From an uncultured bacterium (GTDB lineage Bacteria; Bacillota; Clostridia; Oscillospirales; Ruminococcaceae): 64,000 nucleotides of DNA. The translations under genes and the position numbers were made by a program. The notes beneath the pieces are model-generated. The model did not search any database. It worked only from the letters and a program-made list of their open reading frames with translations, and was not told the origin of the DNA. The stretch spans positions 286-64,285 of the forward strand of contig CAKXHL010000012.1 in NCBI GenBank assembly GCA_934875375.1, read 5' to 3'. Positions 41,615 to 49,752 of this stretch are shown here, in pieces (within the stretch, counting starts at the first letter, position 1; each line of letters begins with the position of its first letter).

Positions 41615-43042
41615 TCATGCTTTTTTGATCTTCTGTTCAAACTTGGATTTGTCCATTTCCTTCGGCGTGACTGCCGGATATTCCCCGGTAAAACAGCCGC
41701 AGCAAAAGTCGCAGCGGGCGCCGTCGGCAATATGACGGACACTCTCTACACTCAGATATCCCAGCGAATCTGCGCCAATCACCCGGCAGATCTCCTGTTC
41801 ACTCATCTGGCAGGCAATCAGGTTTTCCTTGGAGTCGATGTCGGTACCGTAATAGCAGGGGCTGATAAACGGCGGGGCTGATACCCGTACATGAACCTCG
41901 GTAGCTCCTGCGTCCCGCAAAAGGGTCACGATCCGGGCGCTGGTGGTGCCGCGGACAATGGAATCGTCTACCATTATTACCCGCTTGCCTTTAACCACCG
42001 ACGCCAGCGCATTGAGCTTGATGCGCACCGAGTTTTCCCGCTGTCCCTGCTCCGGCTGGATAAACGTCCGGGCGATATAGCGGTTTTTTACAAACCCCAT
42101 ACCATATGGAATCCCCGATTCCTGAGCGTATCCCAGCGCTGCATCCAACCCGGAATCCGGTACACCGATGACCACATCCGCTTCCACCGGATGCTCTTTG
42201 GCCAAAAAGCGACCCGCCTGGCAGCGTGCCTCATGAACGGATTTCCCCTCGATTACCGAGTCAGACCGGGCGAAATAAACAAATTCAAATACGCAAGTGT
42301 GGGCCTTTCCTTTACAATGGGTGCGAATACTGCGCACCCCGTTTTCATCCACTACTACGATTTCTCCCGCTTCTACATCCCGGACAAATACCGCTCCGAT
42401 GCTGTCCAGCGCGCAGGTTTCGGAAGCAAAAACAATCTGGCCCTCCGGCAGACGGCCCATGCACAGCGGCCGAAAGCCGGTAGCATCCCGGGCAGCGATG
42501 AGTTTTTGCGGTGACATAATCACCAGGCTGTACGCACCCTCCAGCTGAAACATAGCCTGCTCCACTGCCTTTTCAATGGACGGTGCGTTCAGTCTTTCCC
42601 GGGTAATGATATAGGAGATGACTTCCGAATCGTTGGTTGTGTGGAAGATGGCGCCGGACAATTCCAGCTGACGCCGCAATTCCGCCGCGTTGGTCAAATT
42701 GCCGTTGTGGGCCAGAGCCATCTGCCCCTTCACATGGCGTACTACCAGCGGCTGCGCATTTGCCCGACTGACCGCGCCAGTGGTAGAATATCGGGTATGC
42801 CCCACTGCAATCTGTCCCCGTCCCAGGGCCGTCAAATGCTCCTTGGTAAACACGTCCCGCACCAGGCCCAGATCCTTATGGACACTAATCACCCCGCTGT
42901 CGTTGACCGCAATGCCGCAGCTCTCCTGTCCCCGGTGCTGCAAAGCGAATAGCGCATAGTAGGCGTTTGCCGCCACATCGCTCCTGCTTTCTTTGTCATA
43001 GATGCCAAAAACGCCGCATTCCTCATGAATTTCGTTTTGCAT
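41615..43042 (-). CDS. purF: Amidophosphoribosyltransferase
   Basis: The 475-residue first committed enzyme of purine synthesis. The propeptide MQNEIHEE precedes the mature N-terminal Cys of CGVFGIYD. Other marks are LQHRGQESCGIAV, VGHTRYST, the PRPP loop VIMVDDSIVRGTTSARIV and C-terminal RCDFCCGCFTGEYP with Cys ligands for an iron-sulphur cluster, as in Bacillus. Unlike the paralogue at 8299, the glutaminase nucleophile is intact. It lies 70 bases after purC. Confidence 0.95.
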   Translation of the reverse strand: MQNEIHEECGVFGIYDKESRSDVAANAYYALFALQHRGQESCGIAVNDSGVISVHKDLGLVRDVFTKEHLTALGRGQIAVGHTRYSTTGAVSRANAQPLVVRHVKGQMALAHNGNLTNAAELRRQLELSGAIFHTTNDSEVISYIITRERLNAPSIEKAVEQAMFQLEGAYSLVIMSPQKLIAARDATGFRPLCMGRLPEGQIVFASETCALDSIGAVFVRDVEAGEIVVVDENGVRSIRTHCKGKAHTCVFEFVYFARSDSVIEGKSVHEARCQAGRFLAKEHPVEADVVIGVPDSGLDAALGYAQESGIPYGMGFVKNRYIARTFIQPEQGQRENSVRIKLNALASVVKGKRVIMVDDSIVRGTTSARIVTLLRDAGATEVHVRVSAPPFISPCYYGTDIDSKENLIACQMSEQEICRVIGADSLGYLSVESVRHIADGARCDFCCGCFTGEYPAVTPKEMDKSKFEQKIKKA

Positions 43043-43112
43043 ACTTCTTTCTCCCGAACTGTGAGCAGGGCCGGTATTGCCCAGCCCTGCCAGTCTGTCT
43101 CCTCTGTTTGGA

Positions 43113-43823
43113 TTACTCGCCCAACAGGCGCTTCATGATTTCATGATATGCGCCCTCCACATTACCCAGATCTCTGCGGAAACGGTCTTTGTCCAGCTTT
43201 TCACCGGTATTGCTGTCCCAGAAACGGCAGGTATCCGGAGAAATCTCGTCCGCCAGGATGATGGTGCCGTCGGGGGTTTTTCCGAACTCAATCTTGTAGT
43301 CGATCAGTTCAATGTTCAGATCCTTCAGGTAATCACTTAACAGCTTGTTGATTTTAAAGGAATACTCCGCAATCAGATCCAATTCTTCTTTGGTCGCAAT
43401 ACCCATGGCATAGATATGATAGTCGTTGACCAGCGGATCACCCAGCGCATCGTCTTTATAGCAGTATTCCAGTACGGTATGTTTCAATTTAGTGCCTTCT
43501 TCCAGACCCAGCCGTTTGGACAGGGATCCGGCGGCGATGTTGCGGATGATTACCTCCAGCGGAATGATGGTCACTTTTTTTACCACAGTTTCCCGGTCGG
43601 AGATTTCCTCTACCAGATGGGTGGGAATCCCGTTTTCCTCCAGCATTTTCATCAAATGGTTAGACACCCGATTGTTGATGATACCTTTGCCTTCGATAGT
43701 ACCTTTTTTCAGGCCGTTAAAGGCGGTGGCGTCGTCTTTATAGTCCACAATATACAGATTGGGGTCGTCGGTTTTGAATACTTTTTTGGCCTTTCCTTCA
43801 TACAACTGTTCCAGCTTTTTCAT
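43113..43823 (-). CDS. purC: SAICAR synthase
   Basis: The 236-residue enzyme joins aspartate to CAIR. The sequence LEQLYEGKAKKVFKTDD, PLEVIIRNIAAGSLSKRLG, LIDYKIEFGKTPDGTIILADEISPDTCRFWD is diagnostic. The length is that of the short bacterial form. It is the second gene of the purE-purC-purF group, 66 bases after purE. Confidence 0.95.
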   Translation of the reverse strand: MKKLEQLYEGKAKKVFKTDDPNLYIVDYKDDATAFNGLKKGTIEGKGIINNRVSNHLMKMLEENGIPTHLVEEISDRETVVKKVTIIPLEVIIRNIAAGSLSKRLGLEEGTKLKHTVLEYCYKDDALGDPLVNDYHIYAMGIATKEELDLIAEYSFKINKLLSDYLKDLNIELIDYKIEFGKTPDGTIILADEISPDTCRFWDSNTGEKLDKDRFRRDLGNVEGAYHEIMKRLLGE

Positions 43824-43889
43824 AAGTAATCTCCTCCATATTGCAATAATCGCCTTTCGGCATTTTCATCATCCGTTTGGTCCGCTTTT

Positions 43890-44387
43890 TTAAAGCGCCG
43901 CCGCTTCCGCCTGCAGCTTTTTGTCTTTTTCCAGCACCTGCCGCGCCATTTCCTGTTTCTGGGCTTCCAGCTTGTCCGCCAGCGTCGGCTCTGAAACCGC
44001 CAGGATCTGCGCAGCCAAAAGCGCCGCATTGTCCGCCCCGTCAATGGCAACTGTAGCAACCGGCACCCCTTTTGGCATCTGTACGGTGGCCAGCAGCGCA
44101 TCCATTCCATCCAATACCGATGCTTTCATCGGCACGCCAATCACCGGCAAAGTTGTGTGCCCTGCCAAAACTCCAGCCAAATGGGCCGCTTTTCCGGCGG
44201 CGGCAATGATCACGCCAAAGCCGTTTTGCCGGGCCGAAGAGGCAAATGCTCCCGCTTCCGCCGGCGTCCTGTGGGCGGAAAGCACATGTGCTTCCACTGG
44301 GATTCCCATATCCTTGAGTGACTTGACTGCGTTTTTCATCACCGGAAAATCGCTGTCACTACCCATGATAACCGCAACTTTTTTCAT
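43890..44387 (-). CDS. purE: N5-carboxyaminoimidazole ribonucleotide mutase / AIR carboxylase
   Basis: The 165-residue protein has the PurE motifs MGSDSDFPVMKNAVKSL, VLSAHRTP (catalytic His) and AAGKAAHLAGVLAGHTTLPVIGVP. It moves or adds the carboxyl group on AIR. No purK is present in the window, so either purK is elsewhere or this enzyme works directly with CO2 as class II does; the class cannot be decided by eye. It is the first gene of the purine cluster and follows a terminator-bearing leader. Confidence 0.93.
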   Translation of the reverse strand: MKKVAVIMGSDSDFPVMKNAVKSLKDMGIPVEAHVLSAHRTPAEAGAFASSARQNGFGVIIAAAGKAAHLAGVLAGHTTLPVIGVPMKASVLDGMDALLATVQMPKGVPVATVAIDGADNAALLAAQILAVSEPTLADKLEAQKQEMARQVLEKDKKLQAEAAAL

Positions 44388-44403
44388 TTTGACCCATCCT
44401 TTC

Positions 44404-44442
44404 TAAAAAAAGAAAGCAGCCCGTGGACCGGCCACAGGCTGC
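44404..44442 (-). terminator. Terminator in the purE leader (attenuator candidate)
   Basis: An 11-base-pair stem (44416-44426 with 44432-44442, one G-U pair, loop ACCGG on the plus strand) followed on the minus strand by TTTCTTTTTTT ends only about 17 bases before the purE ATG. Transcription from any promoter further upstream must pass it. Confidence 0.8.
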
Positions 44443-44444
44443 AC

Positions 44445-44588
44445 TTATTTTGTTTGAGAGGATGCACTGCTCCCGCTGCAAAGACCCAGATGGCTACACT
44501 TACCCCTGAAAATCCGGAAAAACGCCAAAACACATCCAGAATTTTCCTGTTTATTTCCTGCCAGCAGTGCCGCCTCGCCTGTCGCCAT
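44445..44588 (-). CDS. Small upstream ORF in the purE leader (47 aa)
   Basis: ATG 44588 has a perfect AAGGAGG ten bases upstream. The peptide is Ala-rich at its start (MATGEAALLAG) and Ser/Cys-rich at its end (CSHLGLCSGSSASSQTK). Its stop sits three bases before the terminator stem. I recognise no family. It may be a leader peptide whose translation controls the terminator, a small protein, or a chance frame. The rest of the gap 44388-44786 holds a GC-rich foldable stretch (about 44590-44660) and a weak promoter (TATACT near 44675). Confidence 0.35.
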   Translation of the reverse strand: MATGEAALLAGNKQENSGCVLAFFRIFRGKCSHLGLCSGSSASSQTK

Positions 44589-44786
44589 CGCTTGCATCCT
44601 CCTTGCCCTTTTGATCGGACCGCTTCCAAACGGACGCTGTCCCCAGCCAGCAGAGGCTCTGTTTCCATAGTATACGAAAATCATCAAAAAGTAAAGTCCA
44701 TCCAAAAAAAATCGTCGAAGAATGCAACTTTCCAAGCCGGTAATCCAGCTGGTTTGTATACTCTGTCCCCGCCCGGCAAACACTTC

Positions 44787-45812
44787 TTATGCAAGTATCT
44801 GCGCCAGTGTGTCTGCTACCCGATCGATCTCCTTTTTCCCCACCCAGTAATGGGTTACAAAGCGGTATTTTCCATCCTCGAGGCCGTTGATCAAAATCCC
44901 TTTTTCCCGCATAGCCGCCGGAAACGCCTGATGGTCAAATCCAGGCTTGTCGATGGTAAAAAAGATCATACTGATCTGCACCGCATCCATATCCACTGTC
45001 ACACCGGGCAGCGCCTCCAGCTTTTGAGCAAAATATCTGGCGTTTTCGTGATCCTCTTTCACTCGTTTGGACATCTTTTCAATGGCGATGATCCCGGCCG
45101 CAGCCAAAATGCCGCACTGGCGCATTCCGCCGCCTAAAATCTTCCGGTTTCTCCTGGCCCGTGCGATAAAATCCGCGTCGCCGCATACCATGGATCCGAC
45201 CGGCGCACACAGCCCCTTGGACAGGCAGAACATTACGCTGTCCCCATATTGGGCAATTGCTCTTGCCTCAACGCCCAGCGCCGCCGCCGCGTTGAAAATC
45301 CTGGCGCCGTCCAGATGAACCGGCAGCCCGTGCCGGTGCGCCGCCTCATAAACCTCTTTCATCTTTTCCAGCGGCATTACCCTGCCGTTGGAAAGAGCGT
45401 TTTCCATCTCTACCAGGCCGGTCCGGGGCATATGGATATCGTCCGGCCTTACCGCCCGCTCCACCGCTTCGGCCGTCAGCTGATCGTCATCGCTTTTTAC
45501 CGTCCGCAGGCAAACCCCCGAAAGTACCGCCGTCGCCCCCACTTCATGAATCACGATGTGGGCGTTTTCGCTGCAGATTACCTCGTCCCCCCGGCGGGTG
45601 TGAGTCATGATAGCAACCTGATTTCCCATTGTACCGGAGGGGACAAACATCGCTGCTTCCTTGCCCAGTGTTTTTGCCGCCAGTTCCTCCAAACGCCGTA
45701 CAGTGGGGTCGTCGCCATATACATCGTCTCCCACCGGTGCGGCGGCCATGGCCTTCCGCATTTCGTCAGTAGGATGCGTAACGGTATCGCTTCTCAAATC
45801 GATAAAATCCAT
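44787..45812 (-). CDS. ltaE: Low-specificity L-threonine aldolase
   Basis: The 341-residue PLP enzyme splits L-threonine or allo-threonine to glycine and acetaldehyde. The family start IDLRSDTVTHPTDEMRKAMAAAPVGDDVYGDDPTV, the segment VHLDGARIFNAAAALG and the PLP lysine in FCLSKGLCAPVGSM are clear. It has its own promoter (45921-45948). It could supply glycine to the adjacent purine pathway, where PurD uses it, but that link is inference from position. Confidence 0.92.
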   Translation of the reverse strand: MDFIDLRSDTVTHPTDEMRKAMAAAPVGDDVYGDDPTVRRLEELAAKTLGKEAAMFVPSGTMGNQVAIMTHTRRGDEVICSENAHIVIHEVGATAVLSGVCLRTVKSDDDQLTAEAVERAVRPDDIHMPRTGLVEMENALSNGRVMPLEKMKEVYEAAHRHGLPVHLDGARIFNAAAALGVEARAIAQYGDSVMFCLSKGLCAPVGSMVCGDADFIARARRNRKILGGGMRQCGILAAAGIIAIEKMSKRVKEDHENARYFAQKLEALPGVTVDMDAVQISMIFFTIDKPGFDHQAFPAAMREKGILINGLEDGKYRFVTHYWVGKKEIDRVADTLAQILA

Positions 45813-45920
45813 CCAGATTCCTCCCTTTTCTGTTTTTCCCTAATTTCATCCCCGGCGCTGCCGCACTTTTTTGGCATCCCTTTTTATCTGTTTTCGCCGG
45901 AGGTTGCGCCTCTGATTTTT

Positions 45921-45948
45921 ATTCTACCGTCTTCGGCTCGCTTGTCAA
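45921..45948 (-). promoter_or_regulatory. Promoter of ltaE
   Basis: On the minus strand TTGACA (45948-45943) and TAGAAT (45926-45921), spacer 16, about 110 bases before the ATG. Confidence 0.65.
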
Positions 45949-45999
45949 TCAACTCCTTGTAATAATTTGTTGGAAAAGTCCGAATTTTCCCAAAAAAGA

Positions 46000-46028
46000 T
46001 TCCAGACAACGGCAGAAAATGCTATAAT
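46000..46028 (+). promoter_or_regulatory. Promoter of the SpoVB-like gene
   Basis: TTCCAG (46000-46005) and a perfect TATAAT (46023-46028), spacer 17. Downstream a small hairpin, ATTCCG-AATC-CGGAAT, lies just before the ribosome binding site. The rest of the gap 45813-46130 shows nothing else besides the ltaE promoter. Confidence 0.55.
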
Positions 46029-46130
46029 GACCGTACAAAACACTTTTATTTGCGGATTTGTTTGCCCGCCGGCCAAGTTTCGGCTTGCCTTGCGGATTCC
46101 GAATCCGGAATATCATCAGGAGAACAAAAC

Positions 46131-47765
46131 ATGTCAACACAGCGAAAAAATGACCTACTTCGGCAGGGAAGTATTTTGGCCGTTGCCGGAATTTTGGTAC
46201 GGCTGATCGGTATTTTGTACCGGATCCCCATGTCCAATCTGCTGGGCGATGTGGGCAACGGCATTTATTCTGTCGCCTACGGTATTTACGGTGTCACCCT
46301 GACACTGGCTTCCAGCAGTCTGCCGCTGGCAGTCTCCAAGCTGATTGCCCAGCGCTCCATTCAAAAACAGCATCAAAACGCTTACCGCCTGTTTCGCATC
46401 GCGCTGATCTTTGCTTTGATCGTCGGTGCGGCCGCAGCACTTTTTCTCTTTTTCGGCGCAGATTTTTTAGAAAAACTCTACGCACGGGAAGGGCTGGCAA
46501 AACCGCTTCATATTATAGCTCCCACCGTTCTGGTCATGTCGGGGCTGGGGATTCTCCGCGGCTTTTTCCAGGGAAAAAACACCATGATTCCCACTGCGAT
46601 TTCCCAACTACTGGAGCAAATCGTAAATGCCGTCGTCAGTATCGCAGCGATTTCCTGGATGATGAAAACCTACGCCCAGTCGCAGCAGCAGGCGGCCTAC
46701 GGCGCAGCAGGCGGTGTGATGGGAACGTTGGCAGGTGCGTTGACCGCCCTTGCTTTTCTGATTTTTATTTTCTTCCTCTGCCGCCCCCATCTTCACCGGC
46801 AGTTGCAAAGCGACCCTCACGGTGTTACCGAATCCCCGCAGGATATCATGAAAGCGCTGATGGTTACCGTCATCCCGGTTATCCTGAGCCAGACAGTTTA
46901 TCAGATCGGGTTTACCTTGGACGACCTGATGTTTGGCAATTTAATGGCCGCAAAAGGGGTTGACAACACTACAATAAGTTCTTTCCAGGGTGTTTTTAAC
47001 TCTCAGTATAATATTTTAATCAATGCTCCAGTCGCAGTGGCCACTGCCATGGCCTCGTCCACCATTCCCAGCATTGCTGCCTCTACCGTCTCCGGCAATC
47101 AAAAGGAGATTCACAGAAAAGTGCGCGGGGTTGTCAAATTCAATATGGCAGTCGCCATTCCAGCCGCTGTGGGTTTGGCTGTGTTGGCCCGTCCGATTTT
47201 AACGCTGCTGTTTCCTTCTCTGACAACCTATCGGGATCTTGCCGCCAACCTGCTGGTCTACGGCTCCTCCGCAGTGGTGTTCTTCGCCCTTTCCACCATC
47301 ACCAGCGCTGTGCTGCAAAGCGTAAACCAGATGCGAACGCCGGTGATTCATGGTGCCCTTTCCATGGTGCTGCATGTAATGCTTCTGTACCTGCTGCTTC
47401 GTTTCACCGACCTTGGCATTTATGGGCTGATCATCGGTAATGTAACCTTCCCGATGGTGATTTGCGCGTTAAACTGGCGTTCGGTGGGCGCTGCTCTTTC
47501 CTATCGACAGGAAGTGGGGAAAACCTTTCTCATCCCCCTGATTGCTTCGCTCGTTATGGGCCTGCTGGCCCGCGGCACCTACTCTATCCTTTTCTCCCTG
47601 ACCGATCGCAATACGCTCAGTACTGCCGTTGCCATCCTGATCGCCGTATTATCCTACAGTTTTTGTTTGCTGCGGTTTCACTGTTTTTCCCGTCAGGAAC
47701 TGTACGATCTCCCCTTTGGCAGTCGGATCGTCCGCTTGGCTGGGCGGCTGCATCTGCTGCCTTGA
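46131..47765 (+). CDS. SpoVB/MurJ-type polysaccharide flippase
   Basis: The 544-residue protein has about 14 hydrophobic helices and the MviN/MATE-like pattern of lipid-linked oligosaccharide flippases. Typical are LLRQGSILAVAGILVRLIGILYRIPMSNLLGDVGNGIYSVAYGIY and LGILRGFFQGKNTMIPTAISQLLEQIVNAV, which resemble SpoVB and the YtgP group of clostridia. It probably moves peptidoglycan precursors such as lipid II across the membrane, in growth or during spore cortex formation. ATG 46131 follows CAGGAGAAC; the longer frame from 46050 is rejected. It is monocistronic with a terminator. Confidence 0.85.
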   Translation: MSTQRKNDLLRQGSILAVAGILVRLIGILYRIPMSNLLGDVGNGIYSVAYGIYGVTLTLASSSLPLAVSKLIAQRSIQKQHQNAYRLFRIALIFALIVGAAAALFLFFGADFLEKLYAREGLAKPLHIIAPTVLVMSGLGILRGFFQGKNTMIPTAISQLLEQIVNAVVSIAAISWMMKTYAQSQQQAAYGAAGGVMGTLAGALTALAFLIFIFFLCRPHLHRQLQSDPHGVTESPQDIMKALMVTVIPVILSQTVYQIGFTLDDLMFGNLMAAKGVDNTTISSFQGVFNSQYNILINAPVAVATAMASSTIPSIAASTVSGNQKEIHRKVRGVVKFNMAVAIPAAVGLAVLARPILTLLFPSLTTYRDLAANLLVYGSSAVVFFALSTITSAVLQSVNQMRTPVIHGALSMVLHVMLLYLLLRFTDLGIYGLIIGNVTFPMVICALNWRSVGAALSYRQEVGKTFLIPLIASLVMGLLARGTYSILFSLTDRNTLSTAVAILIAVLSYSFCLLRFHCFSRQELYDLPFGSRIVRLAGRLHLLP

Positions 47766-47782
47766 CCCTATCTAAAAATGTG

Positions 47783-47830
47783 TCCCACCAAAAAGGGACG
47801 GGTTATGCCGTCTCTTTTGGGTGGGATTTT
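47783..47830 (+). terminator. Long terminator after the flippase gene
   Basis: TCCCACC pairs with GGTGGGA and, inside it, AAAAGGGACGG pairs with CCGTCTCTTTT, with a small bulge. The tail is TTTTC. It ends about 26 bases before the converging gene's stop. Confidence 0.7.
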
Positions 47831-47856
47831 CAGCAATAAAAATTTTTCTGTTTATA

Positions 47857-49623
47857 TCACAGGGAATTATAAACCGTAACAATTCGATTCCAAGTAATCC
47901 GTCCGATAATGCCGTCCACCGTTAATCCAAACAGCCGTTGAAAAGTACGTACCGCATTGGCGGTGGCATTTCCGTAAATTCCGTCGGCCACTAACGTCGG
48001 AATACCCGTATAAATCCGCCCAATAGCGTTGAGATAATTTTGCATGATCCTCACATTTTCTCCGCGGGATCCTACCCGCAGCAATTCTCCCGGATAAGCC
48101 GGCGGCCCGCTGGCCCCGGCATTGATATCTCCCTCCAGATTGCTGTAAACGCTTTGCAACTGCCGCCAGGTCATCGGCCCGACAATGCCGTCCGCCGTCA
48201 AATTAAAGGTGTTTTGAAAAGCCTTTACCGCATTTTCGGTAGCCGCCCCAAAAATGCCGTCCACAGCGGAAATGACCGGAATGCTTTCATAAAAACGCCC
48301 TGCGGCCCGAAGCCATACCTGCAGCTGCTCCACCGATTCCCCTGTGGAACCAATCCTTAACGGATATCCCGGATACTCCCCGGCTACCGGCGCAAGCATG
48401 CTCCCTTCGGAAGAAAGCTCTGCTAACTTGGTCACCGCCACATAGATGTAGGAAATTTTGTACCAGGTTGCTTTTCCCACAATACCATCTGGGGTCAGGT
48501 TAAAAATCCGCTGAAATGTCCGAACCGCACTTTGCGTTGCACTGCCAAATTGGCCGTCCACCGTCATCTGGGGGATAGCGGGATAGTTGCGCCGGATCCG
48601 GTTGAGCTGTTGCTGCATCACCCGCACAGCGCTGCCAACGGATCCCAGCCGTAGCGGACTTCCTGGATAGGATTGCGGCGTGCCGGAAATCTCCGGCGCT
48701 TGTACTAGTGAGATGTCATATCCATAGTAATACTGTAAAATCCCCAAAGGCGTGTAGCCTTGATTGGCCAGTGTTACCGTCCCCCATTGCTTTAGCCCCG
48801 GACAGGTTACCTGCCTGCCATCACAATACTCTGCGTAGAATGGCTCTGTAAAATTACTTTTTTGAATGTAAGTATCAAAAATTTCGTCTACAATTTTGCT
48901 GATGTTGGTAAAAATATCCCGATTGTTTACAAACGCCTGATCGTATGAGGTAGAGCTGGTAATATCAAAATTATATCCCCGGCTCTGATACCATTCGGTG
49001 AAAATACGGTTGAGTGTCAGTGAAATCTGGCAGTAGATATTGGCTCTCAGCGCATTTTCCGGCCAGGTCGGATAAATTTCGCTGGATGCGACATTTTTGA
49101 TGTAGTTGCGAAAGCTCACGGTTACATTGGCTGCCGAGGCGCTAGGCCTACCCAGATGAACGGTCACATACTGGGGTATGACCACTCTCGCGAGAATTCG
49201 CGCGGTTGAATATTCCGTCAGATTTGGCTGCGGCGGACCTGCAAGGTTATGCACCGGGATTTGTGAAATCCGTACCTGTGGCTGTCTCTCCTGGGTCGGC
49301 ACCATTTCCACCTGCTGAAGCGCTTCCACTCCGGCAAAAATTTGTACGCCCAGCACTAGCTGAGACTGGTACCCGCTCATCTGCACGATGATATCGTAAG
49401 TGCTGTAAGGGATGACTCCCTCGTATGGATTTTGAGACAATTCCGCATCGGGGGCGTTAAGCGTTACCGCCTCCGTCTGACCGGATTCGTCGGCTGTCAA
49501 TCGGGCAATCGGGGGCCTCCCCGTCTGCCATTCGTTTTCATTATAAATCTCCACCAGCGCACCAGGTAAAGGCAGCGCCTCCCGCGCGATATAAACTTCA
49601 ACGCGCAATGTTCCTGTGCTCAA
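47857..49623 (-). CDS. SpoIID-like protein with three peptidoglycan-binding repeats
   Basis: The start is probably TTG 49623 after GGGAGGAATC; ATG 49659 lies before that site. Residues 1-110 look like a carboxypeptidase-regulatory beta sandwich (LRVEVYIAREALPLPGALVEIYN). Residues about 130-300 resemble the SpoIID/LytB domain (NYIKNVASSEIYPTWPENALRANIY, YDQAFVNNRDIF). Three PG_binding_1 repeats follow, each with the pattern LRVGSRGE..VRIMQ..L and VDGIFGAATENAVKAFQ..F.LTADGIVGPMTW. It has no signal peptide that I can see, so export may use the sporulation route. A role in spore or cell-wall remodelling is likely. Confidence 0.75.
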   Translation of the reverse strand: MSTGTLRVEVYIAREALPLPGALVEIYNENEWQTGRPPIARLTADESGQTEAVTLNAPDAELSQNPYEGVIPYSTYDIIVQMSGYQSQLVLGVQIFAGVEALQQVEMVPTQERQPQVRISQIPVHNLAGPPQPNLTEYSTARILARVVIPQYVTVHLGRPSASAANVTVSFRNYIKNVASSEIYPTWPENALRANIYCQISLTLNRIFTEWYQSRGYNFDITSSTSYDQAFVNNRDIFTNISKIVDEIFDTYIQKSNFTEPFYAEYCDGRQVTCPGLKQWGTVTLANQGYTPLGILQYYYGYDISLVQAPEISGTPQSYPGSPLRLGSVGSAVRVMQQQLNRIRRNYPAIPQMTVDGQFGSATQSAVRTFQRIFNLTPDGIVGKATWYKISYIYVAVTKLAELSSEGSMLAPVAGEYPGYPLRIGSTGESVEQLQVWLRAAGRFYESIPVISAVDGIFGAATENAVKAFQNTFNLTADGIVGPMTWRQLQSVYSNLEGDINAGASGPPAYPGELLRVGSRGENVRIMQNYLNAIGRIYTGIPTLVADGIYGNATANAVRTFQRLFGLTVDGIIGRITWNRIVTVYNSL

Positions 49624-49708
49624 AAAAGATTCCTCCCGTCTTTTGGAATGAAGATGCAAGGCTTCTTTTCATAGTATGCGCGCCGTGTCGCCACCGTCAC
49701 CGCCACAG

Positions 49709-49741
49709 AAAAAGGGGCGCTTCGAAAGCGCCCCTTTTTTT
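49709..49741. terminator. Bidirectional terminator
   Basis: AAAAAGGGGCGCTT-CGA-AAGCGCCCCTTTTTTT; the minus-strand A-rich end also gives a U-tract. It closes the MATE gene to its right, 12 bases from its stop. Confidence 0.85.
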
Positions 49742-49752
49742 CAAATCGCTTT

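Noticed and set aside
44590..44660. ykkC-type (PRPP) or ZTP aptamer before purE
   Set aside because: Short similarities such as AAAAGGGC and GGTCCGA were seen, but the conserved cores of both classes are incomplete. Kept only as an unassigned leader.
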